A stretch of 64,000 nucleotides of DNA from CAMEGH01 sp052103595 (lineage in GTDB: Bacteria; Patescibacteriota; Saccharimonadia; Saccharimonadales; Saccharimonadaceae): contig JBQEKC010000001.1 in assembly GCA_052103595.1 (NCBI GenBank), positions 1 to 64,000 of the forward strand. The letters are read 5' to 3'. The notes under the pieces are model-generated. The model was not told the DNA's origin. It was given only the letters and a program-made list of their open reading frames with translations, and did no database searches. A program made the position numbers and the translations under genes. Positions within the stretch are counted from its first letter, which is position 1; each line of letters opens with the position of its first letter. This document shows, piece by piece, positions 37,741 through 46,388 of this stretch.

Positions 37741-37941
37741 ATGAGTTTATTTCACCGCTCCCCACGATTTAATCCAATTGATCCACTTGGTGATGGACTT
37801 GGCGATGCGATTGCCCGAGAACGCGCCGAGCCAGAGCATATCGATCTCACCGAAAGCGTGAATAGTCACGACCTCGAACATCAATGGGATATGATCCATC
37901 AAGATCTCACAAAAGATCCGTTGTGGTTTCACGAAGATTGA
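37741..37941 (+). CDS. small acidic hypothetical protein
   Basis: A 66-residue acidic protein, MSLFHRSPRFNPIDPLGDGLGD..., with no known motif, signal or membrane segment. The longer in-frame reading from 37696 starts inside the -10 box of its promoter, so the ATG at 37741 is correct. The leader is A-rich and lacks a Shine-Dalgarno. It is followed 12 bases later by a zincin gene, with a TATACT box in between. It belongs to the shared-promoter group. Confidence 0.68.
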   Translation: MSLFHRSPRFNPIDPLGDGLGDAIARERAEPEHIDLTESVNSHDLEHQWDMIHQDLTKDPLWFHED

Positions 37942-37953
37942 TATACTAGCTAT

Positions 37954-38343
37954 ATGGATGTTTCCGATGAACAGTTTGACCAACTCATTACCAAGGCGAT
38001 GGATGAGCTTCCGCAGGAATATATCAAAAACCTGAACAATATTGCGATCGTGCAAGCCGACGAGCCAACCGACGAGCAGAAGTATAAAATGCATATTGAT
38101 GGTAATAGCTTGCTCTTAGGGTTGTATGAAGGTATTCCGCTCACGCAGCGGGGGAATGGCTATACGTTTGTGTTGCCAGATAAAATCACGCTCTTTAAGC
38201 TGCCGCTTTTAGCAGTCTCTCGTGATGAGGCAGACTTTTACCAGCACATTAAGCGAACGTTGTGGCATGAAATGGCGCATTTTTATGGATTAAGCCATGC
38301 CGACATGGACGCACGGATGGATTCGCGCGACCATTCGGCCTAA
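37954..38343 (+). CDS. zincin-like metallopeptidase
   Basis: A 129-residue protein with HEMAHFYGLSH near the C terminus, matching HExxHxxGxxH. The N-terminal half, with FDQLITKAMDELPQEYIKNLNNIAIVQADEP, resembles the small Zincin_1 (DUF1025) proteins, which are short acidic metallopeptidases of unknown target. A TATACT box ends 6 bases before the ATG, so it could be leaderless as well as co-transcribed with the small gene upstream. galU starts 20 bases after it. Confidence 0.82.
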   Translation: MDVSDEQFDQLITKAMDELPQEYIKNLNNIAIVQADEPTDEQKYKMHIDGNSLLLGLYEGIPLTQRGNGYTFVLPDKITLFKLPLLAVSRDEADFYQHIKRTLWHEMAHFYGLSHADMDARMDSRDHSA

Positions 38344-38362
38344 AGATGGTACAATTATAAGC

Positions 38363-39178
38363 ATGAACATTACAAAAGCTATTATCCCTGTTGCTGGCTG
38401 GGGAACGCGCCGTCTACCGGTGACAAAGGCCATCGAAAAATGTATGATGCCAATCGGGAACCGCCCGGTGGTTGATTATGTTGTGCAAGATGCAATTTTG
38501 GCCGGTATTACTGATTTCTACTTTGTCGTTAATAGCGAAGATACTCAGCTTGAAAAATATTACACACGCAACCAAAAACTCGAACAACACCTTGAATTTA
38601 GCGGTAAGCCAGAATATTTGCGCTATGTGATGCCGCCAGTCAACATCAAGTTTTACTACATTGATCAAGACGTTTCTAGTAAATATGGTACGGCCATACC
38701 GGTAGGGATGTGTCTGCCGTATATCAAACCAGGTGAGTCTGTTGCAGTGTTGATGGGGGATGATTTTATCTACAACCAAGACGGCAGTTCGGAGTTAGCG
38801 AACCTTATTCGACAAACGCCGGAGAATGGCTGTTCAATGCTCGCCACGCAGATTGACCAGCGAGCTGTTGAGCGCTACGGGGTGATCGAGTTTGACCAAA
38901 ATGGTAACTATTACCAAATGGTAGAGCATCCAAAGCCAGAAGAGGCTCCAAGTAATCTTATCAACATCAGTAAGTATATTTTTAACTACGACTTGCTTCA
39001 AGCGACGGCTTCATACGCAAATGTGGATATTACTGGCGAATATCGCATCACCGAACCAATCAACCAGTACGTAATGACGGGTGGACAGATGAACGTTGTG
39101 CAGGCGCGGGGGCAGTATCTTGATGCTGGTGATGCGTACAGCTGGCTGTATGCCAATCGTGTTATCTTAGGGCAATAG
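38363..39178 (+). CDS. galU: UTP-glucose-1-phosphate uridylyltransferase
   Basis: GalU makes UDP-glucose for glycans and lipids. The 271-residue protein has the nucleotidyltransferase signature AGWGTRRLPVTKAIEKCMMPI; the usual PKEM is EKCM, with the lysine kept. It also has MGDDF and VERYGVIEF. The start MNITKAIIPVAG is chosen because it lies 7 bases after extended -10 TGGTACAAT; an earlier frame overlaps the zincin gene. It is probably leaderless. Loss of galE nearby suggests UDP-glucose is used directly. Confidence 0.92.
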   Translation: MNITKAIIPVAGWGTRRLPVTKAIEKCMMPIGNRPVVDYVVQDAILAGITDFYFVVNSEDTQLEKYYTRNQKLEQHLEFSGKPEYLRYVMPPVNIKFYYIDQDVSSKYGTAIPVGMCLPYIKPGESVAVLMGDDFIYNQDGSSELANLIRQTPENGCSMLATQIDQRAVERYGVIEFDQNGNYYQMVEHPKPEEAPSNLINISKYIFNYDLLQATASYANVDITGEYRITEPINQYVMTGGQMNVVQARGQYLDAGDAYSWLYANRVILGQ

Positions 39179-39191
39179 GGGCATTGCCACA

Positions 39192-39214
39192 AAGCGCTAA
39201 AACGCTTGCTTTTT
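39192..39214 (+). terminator. weak terminator after galU
   Basis: A short stem AAGCG/CGCTT followed by GCTTTTT, 13 bases after the stop codon. Confidence 0.45.
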
Positions 39215-39235
39215 CTGAAAAATGATATAAAGCTA

Positions 39236-39264
39236 TTGATTTTTTAACGTATTTATGCTAATAT
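39236..39264 (+). promoter_or_regulatory. shared-type promoter, copy 2
   Basis: TTGATT(TTTT) and TAATAT with 17 bases between; the -10 sits in TATGCTAATAT, identical to copy 1 over 11 bases. Confidence 0.78.
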
Positions 39265-39309
39265 AGCAACATACTCAAGAAATAATAGTAACCCACGAAG
39301 GAATTATTC

Positions 39310-40551
39310 ATGTCAGAAAAAGCACCACGACCTCAGGCTTCAAACAACGAAACACTTGAAGTCGACGCTAATCACTACGAAACAGTGAATGAGTTTATGG
39401 ACGTACGTCCAAGCCAGCCAGAAGGCACCCCAGATACCAACCCGGATGAATGGGCGCGATACGAAAAGGTGATGGCAGATGACGCTGCAAAGCAAGAAGC
39501 TGCAGTTGAAACTGACCCAGAAACACAGACGCTGTATGAAGGTTTGTCTCTAAAGGATCTTGCAGAGCTTGCCCGCGATGCAAATGCAAGTGGCGACAAA
39601 AGCGTTTCACTTGAAGCTCAGGCGCACATCGAAGACCGCCTCAATGCAGCGGTTGAATCTGGTCAAATTAGTGACGAAGGTGCCATGAACCACCTTGAAA
39701 TGCTAACAAAAATTATGGGTGACACTACGGGCACTGATGCAGCTGAAACAGTAGCGCCAGCCGGTCCAATGACACTTGAAGCGGCAAAAGCACAAGCACC
39801 TGGCGGTGTAGAAATCCCAGAGACTTCACCAAAAGAATCAGAGTCGCTTACTGACGAAGAAAAAGCTGAGCTAGAGGCTCGCGCTGAACGTGCCAAAGAG
39901 CGTGAAGCGAAGAACACCGAAGCCGCTAAAGAGATGGCCGACGCTGCAATCAACGAAGTTGAAAAAGAACTTTCGACAGATGACGAAGCAGTAGCCGAAC
40001 AAAAGTCAGAACGTAGTGTTAATGCACAGTTCCAATACGATCAGGGATACAAAAAGCGAAAAGCTAATATCGAGAACATGAGGACAGACGATCCTGACAC
40101 CTTTAACGCGATGCCAGACACAAGTCACGAATCATGGAACGGTGTTGCAGATGACGTGAAAGAAGCTTTCCTTGAAGGTGTGTCTGATGCTCGCCAAGAA
40201 GCAATCGATACTGCTCACGAAGAAGCGCTTGCAGAAAATGAAGCGCGTGAACAGCAGCAGTCGCCAGAAGTTGCTACTGCTGGCGCAGCAGTCGCTGAAC
40301 TCGAAAACGAGATGAACGAAGAAGCTGAAGCGGGTGAGGAAGGTATGCAAACTCGCATCGAACGCACCAAGAAAGCCTTGAAAGAGCTTGGTGAAGAAAA
40401 GGTAAGCAAAATGAAGTTGTGGTGGCGTGGTTTCCGTATTAAGCGCTACAACAAGAAAGCGCAACGTGCCGAGGCACAAGCAAAGAAGCTGAGCTCGGCT
40501 GAACTTGCCAAAAATATCGTTGATGAAGACGAGGCAGACAAAGAGCAGTAA
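39310..40551 (+). CDS. acidic disordered protein, MSExAPxP type 1
   Basis: A 413-residue very acidic protein, largely disordered or coiled (many Ala/Glu), without signal peptide. A basic patch near the C terminus (KMKLWWRGFRIKRYNKKAQRA) is flanked by acidic stretches and could touch nucleic acid or the membrane surface. The N terminus, MSEKAPRPQASNNE, resembles that of the next gene (MSETAPKPAAEQDN), and both share promoter type, so they look related in regulation and perhaps origin. The start follows GAAGGAA. No family is recognised; cytoplasmic or exported by a non-Sec route cannot be decided. Confidence 0.72.
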   Translation: MSEKAPRPQASNNETLEVDANHYETVNEFMDVRPSQPEGTPDTNPDEWARYEKVMADDAAKQEAAVETDPETQTLYEGLSLKDLAELARDANASGDKSVSLEAQAHIEDRLNAAVESGQISDEGAMNHLEMLTKIMGDTTGTDAAETVAPAGPMTLEAAKAQAPGGVEIPETSPKESESLTDEEKAELEARAERAKEREAKNTEAAKEMADAAINEVEKELSTDDEAVAEQKSERSVNAQFQYDQGYKKRKANIENMRTDDPDTFNAMPDTSHESWNGVADDVKEAFLEGVSDARQEAIDTAHEEALAENEAREQQQSPEVATAGAAVAELENEMNEEAEAGEEGMQTRIERTKKALKELGEEKVSKMKLWWRGFRIKRYNKKAQRAEAQAKKLSSAELAKNIVDEDEADKEQ

Positions 40552-40568
40552 CTCTGATCTTTCCGTAT

Positions 40569-40597
40569 AAATAGCAGCACTACGCTGCTATTTTGCT
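40569..40597 (+). terminator. terminator after first acidic gene
   Basis: A 10-bp stem AAATAGCAGC/GCTGCTATTT with loop ACTAC and a T-rich tail. Confidence 0.85.
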
Positions 40598-40623
40598 TTT
40601 TACACAAAAATAAGCTTTAGCTA

Positions 40624-40652
40624 TTGACTTTTTTTATTTCTTATGCTAAATT
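40624..40652 (+). promoter_or_regulatory. shared-type promoter, copy 3
   Basis: TTGACT(TTTTTT) and TAAATT with 17 bases between; TATGCTAAATT differs from copies 1 and 2 in the last bases only. A 60-70-base A-rich leader follows. Confidence 0.75.
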
Positions 40653-40722
40653 AGTATTATAACAAAACAAAAAACAAACATAGTAAATAAATCATCTATG
40701 TCCATGAAAGGAATGAGCATCT

Positions 40723-42768
40723 ATGTCAGAAACAGCACCAAAGCCAGCAGCTGAACAAGATAATCAATCAGAGCAGGTAAAAGAACACGCGAAGTTTAAC
40801 GAAATATCGAATACTATTATCGATAAGTTCTACAGCGACGCTAACAACTTGAGCGACGAAGACCGCCAAGATATGGCAGAACAGATCTCACGGGATTTTC
40901 ACCGTATTAGCCGCGAAAATGCAGGCAACGAAGAACTCATGAAAGAACGCCAGAAAGAGTACATCCGTGCGTTGATGTCTGAAGAAGTAAGCGGTATTGT
41001 TGAATCACAACCTGAAGCAGAAAAAAATGCTGACGTGGTAGAGCAAGACGCAGATCTTGAAAAAGCACCAGTAGCAAATCGCCCAGAAGGTGTACCGACG
41101 ACAGCAGAAGTGCAAGAAGCGAAAGATGCAGTTGAAGAAGAGCCAGCTCGTGCAGGCGCTATTACACGTGCATGGGATTACCTTAACGTAAAGGCCGGTA
41201 ACGGTATGTATCACGTTGGTAACTTTATAAACCGTAGTAAAAAGCGTAAAGAAGGTGAAAGCGACGCACAATACGAAAAGCGCATGAAGCGCAACGGTAA
41301 AATCGCGACGATTAGTGCGGTTGCGATCGGTGCTGCAGGTGTCTACTTGAAGACACGCGGTCTTGGTGACTTTAATAGCGGTGGCGCAACCGAAGAAGCG
41401 CTTAACGCAAACGGCGGCGGCGCCGAAGGTCTTGGTGATCTTCCTGGCGCTAGCGATGGTAGCTACGATATTGACGATCCAACTCGTGATATGGCTCCAG
41501 GTGAAACAGCGGGCCGGGGTGGCGAAACTGATACCAACGTAACTGACTATGACGGTTCATTCGAAGGTACCATGTTTGATGGCTACGACCCAAGCGAAGA
41601 TGTCTTTAACGCAGAAGGTAAGACATTGCCAAACAACTGGGGTCCTGGTGTTCCAACGGAACTTTCTCCAGATGCACAATTTGAAATCGCTGGTCTTGAT
41701 GAAATTACTGAAGGTAGTTGGTCAAAATCTCCAGAACAGTTGGCGACCGCTGCTGCAGAGTTTGGGCTTGATGGCTTTAACACTTCAAATATCGAAGAGA
41801 TGGCTGAACAGATGAAGAACGACCCTAACTTTGCCCAAGACGTACACGCACAGATGCTTGATATCTTGAACGCAGACAACACGACAATTAGCGAAGGTGC
41901 TCGCCTTGAACCAGGTACCTACGGTAGCTATTACGAAACAATGGTTGATGGCGACGGTGTCATCAGCTACGACGACGTGATTGAATCTGAAGGTGGTTCG
42001 GTTATCCGTATCGAACGCACACTTGAAGACGGCACGACAAAGGTGATCGAATTGAAGCGCGAATGTGGTGGTCAGGTAGTTCACCGCATCCCAACAGAAG
42101 AAATCGTTCCACAAGGTGGCGGATACGCACCAGTTGAATCAATGAAGGATGCTGAAGGTACTGGCGGCGGTAAAGTAGAAGCTGAAGGTACTGGCGGTAA
42201 ATCTGAGGAAAAGTCAGCTGAAAAGGCAGACGAAAAAGCCGAAGAGAAGTCAACTGAAAAGGCGGACGAGAAATCTGAGGAAAAAGCCGAAGAGAAGGCT
42301 GAAGAGAAATCAGACGAGAAGTCAGAAGAAAAAGCTGAAGAGAAATCTGAGGAAAAGTCTGAAGAGAAGGCTGAAGAAAAAGCCGAAGAGAAGGCTGAAG
42401 AAAAAGGTGAAGAGAAAGATTGGGACTTGGTTCCAGACGAACCAGGCTGGACCGTGGACAACAACCTTTACGAACAAACTGAAGACCCAGACATCGTCGG
42501 TAACGGTACAGGAAGCCCTAACCTTGATCCAGGTGTTGCACCCGGTGAGCAGGTAGAAGGCATTACTGCCCCAGATGCAGTCGAAGGTAACGGCGGTACT
42601 CGTGAAGACCAAGGCGTTATCGACTACGGAAACGAAGGATACGATGGCGACGCAGCGGCCGAAGCTGACCTCAACCAAGATCACGGATCAGCAGTTGGTG
42701 AAGCTACTCCAGAGCCAGGCGGAACCACTCCAGATAATCCAGGACAAGAAATAACCAACCCATTCTAA
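40723..42768 (+). CDS. acidic membrane protein with Glu-Lys repeats
   Basis: A 681-residue protein: an acidic helical N-terminal part (1-140), a basic stretch (RSKKRKEGESDAQYEKRMKR), one membrane helix (IATISAVAIGAAGVYL, about 202-217), then a long acidic Gly/Asp/Glu-rich part. Residues 493-565 are an almost pure [S/A][E/D]EK repeat. With the basic patch before the helix, the C-terminal 460 residues should lie outside. The N terminus resembles the preceding gene's. No family is recognised. An LPxTG-type protein gene follows after 26 bases and likely shares the message. The start follows AAAGGA with long spacing. Confidence 0.73.
   Translation: MSETAPKPAAEQDNQSEQVKEHAKFNEISNTIIDKFYSDANNLSDEDRQDMAEQISRDFHRISRENAGNEELMKERQKEYIRALMSEEVSGIVESQPEAEKNADVVEQDADLEKAPVANRPEGVPTTAEVQEAKDAVEEEPARAGAITRAWDYLNVKAGNGMYHVGNFINRSKKRKEGESDAQYEKRMKRNGKIATISAVAIGAAGVYLKTRGLGDFNSGGATEEALNANGGGAEGLGDLPGASDGSYDIDDPTRDMAPGETAGRGGETDTNVTDYDGSFEGTMFDGYDPSEDVFNAEGKTLPNNWGPGVPTELSPDAQFEIAGLDEITEGSWSKSPEQLATAAAEFGLDGFNTSNIEEMAEQMKNDPNFAQDVHAQMLDILNADNTTISEGARLEPGTYGSYYETMVDGDGVISYDDVIESEGGSVIRIERTLEDGTTKVIELKRECGGQVVHRIPTEEIVPQGGGYAPVESMKDAEGTGGGKVEAEGTGGKSEEKSAEKADEKAEEKSTEKADEKSEEKAEEKAEEKSDEKSEEKAEEKSEEKSEEKAEEKAEEKAEEKGEEKDWDLVPDEPGWTVDNNLYEQTEDPDIVGNGTGSPNLDPGVAPGEQVEGITAPDAVEGNGGTREDQGVIDYGNEGYDGDAAAEADLNQDHGSAVGEATPEPGGTTPDNPGQEITNPF
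42199..42417 (+). repeat. Glu-Lys coding repeat tract
   Basis: A 219-base in-frame tract built from 12-base units encoding variants of Lys-Ser/Ala-Glu/Asp-Glu. Synonymous changes between units (GAG/GAA, AAG/AAA) show that it is not a very recent expansion. It could vary in length between strains by slippage. Confidence 0.85.
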
Positions 42769-42794
42769 GGTAAGAAACATAAAGGAGAAAGATA

Positions 42795-44144
42795 ATGAAG
42801 TCACAAGAAGCAACCATTAAAATGCCAAAGCTATCAATGCGATTAGCAGCGGTTATGGCAGTCGGTGCTGCTACCATCATCACTGGAGTTTCAGCCCTTG
42901 CATGGGGTCCTGAGCGCCCAACCTTTACCGGTGAAAACCCAGCAGATTACGTTACGTTCAACTCAATGACGAACAACGCGAAAGTTGGTGACGAACGAAA
43001 CTTCGTTCGTATCCGTGAAGCCGGCACTGGCAACTACGTGAACGAAATGAAACTTGAACCAAACAAAGAGTACGAAGTTTCTACATTCTATCACAATAAC
43101 GCAAAAGATAGCTTGAACGAAAGTGGTAAGGGCATCGCAAAAGATACTACCCTGAAGTTCCAGGCACCATCAATCGTAAAGGTTGGTGAACGCGGTACCA
43201 TCAGCAGTACCATTACAGCAAGTAACGCACAGCCAAACAAAGTATGGGATGAAGCATTTGTAACAACTGATACCGATCTTGCCCTCCGTTATGTACCAGG
43301 CTCAGCTCGGGTAAACAGCAACGGTGCAGTGAACGGTCAAGTTCTTCCAGATGAAGTCTTTACGACTGGTACACTCCTAGGTTACGACAGTTTGAACGGT
43401 GACCTTCCTGGTTGTACACAATACTCAGGTTTCGTTACCTACAAGATTAAAACCGATGCTCCAAACTTTACCCTTAAGAAGCAGGTAAGTAAAAAGGGTG
43501 AAGGTAACTGGCAAGATAAGATTGTTGCCAAGCTTGGTGAAGAAGTTGACTTCTTGATTAGCTACCAGAACACTGGTTCTACCCAACAAAAAGACGTTGT
43601 CATCAAAGATGCATTGCCAACTGGTATGACACACGTTCCTGGCTCAGTGAGCCTTGCAAACTCAGCTAACCCACAAGGTTCAGAAGCAAGCGATGCGATT
43701 TTCACCAATGGTGCAAACATCGGTGCATACGACCCTAAGGGTACAGCGTTCATCAAACTGAGCGCAAAGGTGAACGAAGAGCTTGAAAAGTGTGGTGTGA
43801 ACGACCTCGTAAACCACGCAACAGCAATTACGCCAAACGGCAACAAACAGGATAACGCAATCGTAACGGTTGAAACTGAATGTGCCCCAGGTGAAACACC
43901 AGTAACTCCGACTACTCCAACTGAACTTCCACAAACTGGTCCAGCTGAAGTTATCCTAAGCCTTATTGGTATCGCCGCTTTGGCTGCTGGTATCGCTTAC
44001 TGGTACAAGAGTCGCCAAGACTTGAAGAAAGCACTTGCCGAAGGTACAGATGCACACGCTGCAAAAAGTACTGCCGCAGATGCACCAAAACTTCTCAAGG
44101 CTCGCACTGACTCAAAATCAAGTGACGACAAAAAAGACTTCTAG
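42795..44144 (+). CDS. LPQTG-type surface protein with isopeptide-like domain
   Basis: A 449-residue exported protein. A signal segment (17-36) leads to a globular part beginning WGPERPTFTGENPADYVTFNS, then a DUF11-like repeat domain (VGEEVDFLISYQNTG-type pattern, DVVIKDALPTGMTHVPGS) common in wall-anchored proteins. LPQTG lies at 378-382 after a Thr/Pro linker, followed by a membrane helix. Unlike usual sorting signals, a 45-residue charged tail follows the helix, so it may be a membrane protein, not a sortase substrate. The gene follows the acidic membrane protein gene by 26 bases with AAAGGAGAAAG before the ATG, and ends in a terminator. Confidence 0.82.
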   Translation: MKSQEATIKMPKLSMRLAAVMAVGAATIITGVSALAWGPERPTFTGENPADYVTFNSMTNNAKVGDERNFVRIREAGTGNYVNEMKLEPNKEYEVSTFYHNNAKDSLNESGKGIAKDTTLKFQAPSIVKVGERGTISSTITASNAQPNKVWDEAFVTTDTDLALRYVPGSARVNSNGAVNGQVLPDEVFTTGTLLGYDSLNGDLPGCTQYSGFVTYKIKTDAPNFTLKKQVSKKGEGNWQDKIVAKLGEEVDFLISYQNTGSTQQKDVVIKDALPTGMTHVPGSVSLANSANPQGSEASDAIFTNGANIGAYDPKGTAFIKLSAKVNEELEKCGVNDLVNHATAITPNGNKQDNAIVTVETECAPGETPVTPTTPTELPQTGPAEVILSLIGIAALAAGIAYWYKSRQDLKKALAEGTDAHAAKSTAADAPKLLKARTDSKSSDDKKDF

Positions 44145-44165
44145 TCGATAACTTGTAGAAAAAGC

Positions 44166-44200
44166 AAAGACCTCCTCGTATGAAGGAGGTCTTTCTTATT
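44166..44200 (+). terminator. terminator of surface-protein operon
   Basis: A perfect 10-bp stem AAAGACCTCC/GGAGGTCTTT with a 9-base loop and T-rich tail, 21 bases after the stop codon. Confidence 0.88.
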
Positions 44201-44260
44201 GCAAAGTAATCTTATATCTGTTACAATTGTTTAGATTGAATAATTAAATAAGAGGAAATC

Positions 44261-44572
44261 ATGGCAAAGAAAGCAGTCATTAAAGTCGGCGGCAAGCAAT
44301 ACATTGTGGCCGAAAAAGAGACCCTCCTGGTGGACCTCCTCCCGGAAGGCACAAAAGAGCTCACGACTGAAGCATTGATGATTATCGACGGCGACAAAAC
44401 AACCGTTGGTACTCCAACAGTAAAGGGCGTAAAAATTAGTGCGAAGGTAGTAGAGCCGCTCGTAAAGGGTGAAAAACTCCGCGTTATTCGCTACAAGAGT
44501 AAAAAACGTGTTCATAAAGAAATTGGGCACCGCCAAAAATACAGCAAGATTGAAATCGCAACAATCAAATAA
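44261..44572 (+). CDS. rplU: 50S ribosomal protein L21
   Basis: bL21 binds 23S rRNA early in assembly. The 103-residue protein shows the family pattern VIKVGGKQYIV, EALMIIDGD, and the C-terminal KRRxHK-like stretch KSKKRVHKEIGHRQKYSKIEI. It is preceded by an extended -10 TGTTACAAT and AGAGGA, and ends in a terminator. bL27 (rpmA), its usual partner, is not next to it. Confidence 0.94.
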   Translation: MAKKAVIKVGGKQYIVAEKETLLVDLLPEGTKELTTEALMIIDGDKTTVGTPTVKGVKISAKVVEPLVKGEKLRVIRYKSKKRVHKEIGHRQKYSKIEIATIK

Positions 44573-44578
44573 CAGCTA

Positions 44579-44608
44579 CCCCGCCATCAACGGCGGGGTT
44601 TTGTTTTT
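44579..44608 (+). terminator. terminator of rplU
   Basis: A 7-bp GC stem CCCCGCC/GGCGGGG with a 6-base loop and TTTTGTTTTTT. Confidence 0.88.
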
Positions 44609-44678
44609 TATCATAAAATAGTCCATGAAAATAACAATGCTCATGCTATAATAAAGGGAGCATGAGGGGAAACAAATA

Positions 44679-45440
44679 ATGGCAACAGTTATTTCGGTAA
44701 CGAACCAAAAAGGTGGAGTCGGCAAAACAACCAGCGCGGTGAATATTGCGTACTATTTGGCGAAAGCTGGTAAAAAGGTTTTGTTGGTTGATCTTGACCC
44801 GCAGGGAAACGCCACAAGTGGGCTCGGTATCGATAAAGAGAAGCTTGAAGGCACTATGAGCGAAGTAATGCTCGAGACAAAGCAGCTGCGCGACATTCTT
44901 ATTAAAACTGATTTCAAAAATGTATGGCTGGCACCAAGTACGCCACATTTGGCAAACTCCGAGGTAGAGCTTGCTCAGGCACGCCGCCGGTTTACGCGGT
45001 TACGTAATGCTATCGATAACACGCCTAATTTTGACGTTGTGATTATCGATAGCCCACCAAGTCTTAGCCTGCTGACCGTGAATGGCTTGATTGCCGCGCG
45101 CTACGTACTTCTGCCAGTACAGGCAGAGTTTTATGCGCTCGAAGGGTTGGGGCAGCTACTTGAAACGATGAAGTTGGTGCGAAAAAGCATGAATCCAACA
45201 CTCGATTTGTTGGGTGTATTGCCAACCATGGTAGACAGCCGCACCAGTTTAAGTCAGCAGGTGCACGAAGAAATTAAGAAGCACTTCCCAGGCAAGGTGT
45301 TTAAACAAACGATTCCACGTAATATTCGCCTGGCTGAAGCGCCAAGTCACGGCGTGCCAATTGGTGAATACGATCGCTGGAGTAAAGGTGCGCGCGCCTA
45401 TAAAGCGGCCACCAAGGAGGTGCTAGACCGTGTCGGCTAA
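44679..45440 (+). CDS. parA: chromosome partitioning ATPase ParA
   Basis: ParA drives segregation of the ParB-bound origin region. The 253-residue protein has the deviant Walker A KGGVGKTT near residue 11, LLVDLDPQGNATSG, and IIDSPPS. There is no N-terminal DNA-binding domain, as usual for chromosomal Soj-type ParA. A promoter with TGCTATAAT is just upstream. parB overlaps its end by 11 bases, forming a classic parAB pair. I found no consensus parS site in the window. Confidence 0.95.
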   Translation: MATVISVTNQKGGVGKTTSAVNIAYYLAKAGKKVLLVDLDPQGNATSGLGIDKEKLEGTMSEVMLETKQLRDILIKTDFKNVWLAPSTPHLANSEVELAQARRRFTRLRNAIDNTPNFDVVIIDSPPSLSLLTVNGLIAARYVLLPVQAEFYALEGLGQLLETMKLVRKSMNPTLDLLGVLPTMVDSRTSLSQQVHEEIKKHFPGKVFKQTIPRNIRLAEAPSHGVPIGEYDRWSKGARAYKAATKEVLDRVG

Positions 45441-46320
45441 AAAACATGGGCTTGGGCGTGGGTTTAGCTCGCTGATTCCCGATGAGCTACTGGATGAATC
45501 GTTCGATCCAACTGCTACGCAAGACGAGCAGGTGAGTGATCTGCGTACTATTAAACTCAGCCAAATTACACCAGACCCAGACCAGCCACGCCGCCATTTT
45601 GACGAAACGGCGCTCGATATGTTGGCAGCTTCGGTGAAAGAGCATGGTATTTTGCAGCCAATCGTTGTGGTGCCAAAGGGTGATGGCTATATGATTGTTG
45701 CTGGTGAGCGACGCTGGCGAGCAGCACACCGAGCAGGGCTCGAAAAAATTCCGACTCTCGTGCGAACCTTAACCGATCAGCATAAACTTGAACTTTCTTT
45801 GATTGAGAATCTGCAACGTCATGATCTTAATCCACTTGAGACGGCAACCGCCTACATGAAGCTGCGCGACCAATTTAACATGACACTTGATGCGATTGCG
45901 CAACGTATGGGCGTACGTTCGGTAAGCACGGTGAGCAATAAGATGCGCCTTTTAAAGTTGCCAAACAGTGTAAAGAAGGCTGTCGCCGAAGGTAAAATAA
46001 GCGAAGGGCAAGCTCGTCCACTCATTGGCGTTGACCTAGCAATTGCTGAAGAACTAGTAGAAAGTATTGTAAAAGAAGGCTGGAGCGCTCGCAAAATTGA
46101 ACAGATGGTGGTGCAGTTAAAAGACGGCGAAAAAGCCCCGAAGCCCGCTACAAAGCCTGCGGTCACCTTGCACGAAAACGAGGTAAAACGCCTCTCGAAA
46201 CGCCTTGACGCCAATGTCAAGATTAGCAGCAACGCCAAAGGTGCTGGTCGCATTACGATTGCTTTTAAAAGTACCGAAGAACTTGAACGACTTGAAACTT
46301 TGTTGGCAGGTGAGAAGTAG
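45430..46320 (+). CDS. parB: chromosome partitioning protein ParB
   Basis: ParB binds parS and spreads as a CTP-dependent clamp. The 296-residue protein begins HGLGRGFSSLIP, has the CTP-binding motif GERRWRA, a helix-turn-helix around DAIAQRMGVRSVSTVSNKMRLLKL, and a C-terminal dimerisation part. The start is GTG, overlapping parA, with AAGGAGGTG in the end of parA. A two-way terminator follows. Confidence 0.95.
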   Translation: MSAKKHGLGRGFSSLIPDELLDESFDPTATQDEQVSDLRTIKLSQITPDPDQPRRHFDETALDMLAASVKEHGILQPIVVVPKGDGYMIVAGERRWRAAHRAGLEKIPTLVRTLTDQHKLELSLIENLQRHDLNPLETATAYMKLRDQFNMTLDAIAQRMGVRSVSTVSNKMRLLKLPNSVKKAVAEGKISEGQARPLIGVDLAIAEELVESIVKEGWSARKIEQMVVQLKDGEKAPKPATKPAVTLHENEVKRLSKRLDANVKISSNAKGAGRITIAFKSTEELERLETLLAGEK

Positions 46321-46335
46321 CAAGTCAGTCTTCTT

Positions 46336-46376
46336 ATAAAAATACCCGCTCACATTACTGAAGCGGGTATTTTTAT
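46336..46376. terminator. two-way terminator parB/lepB
   Basis: A 15-bp stem (ATAAAAATACCCGCT and complement) with A/T runs on both sides, lying between the convergent parB and lepB genes. Confidence 0.9.
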
Positions 46377-46388
46377 AAAGAACGGACG

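Noticed and set aside
44679..46320. parS site near parAB
   Set aside because: I looked by eye for the near-palindrome TGTTTCACGTGAAACA around parAB and elsewhere in the window and saw no convincing copy.
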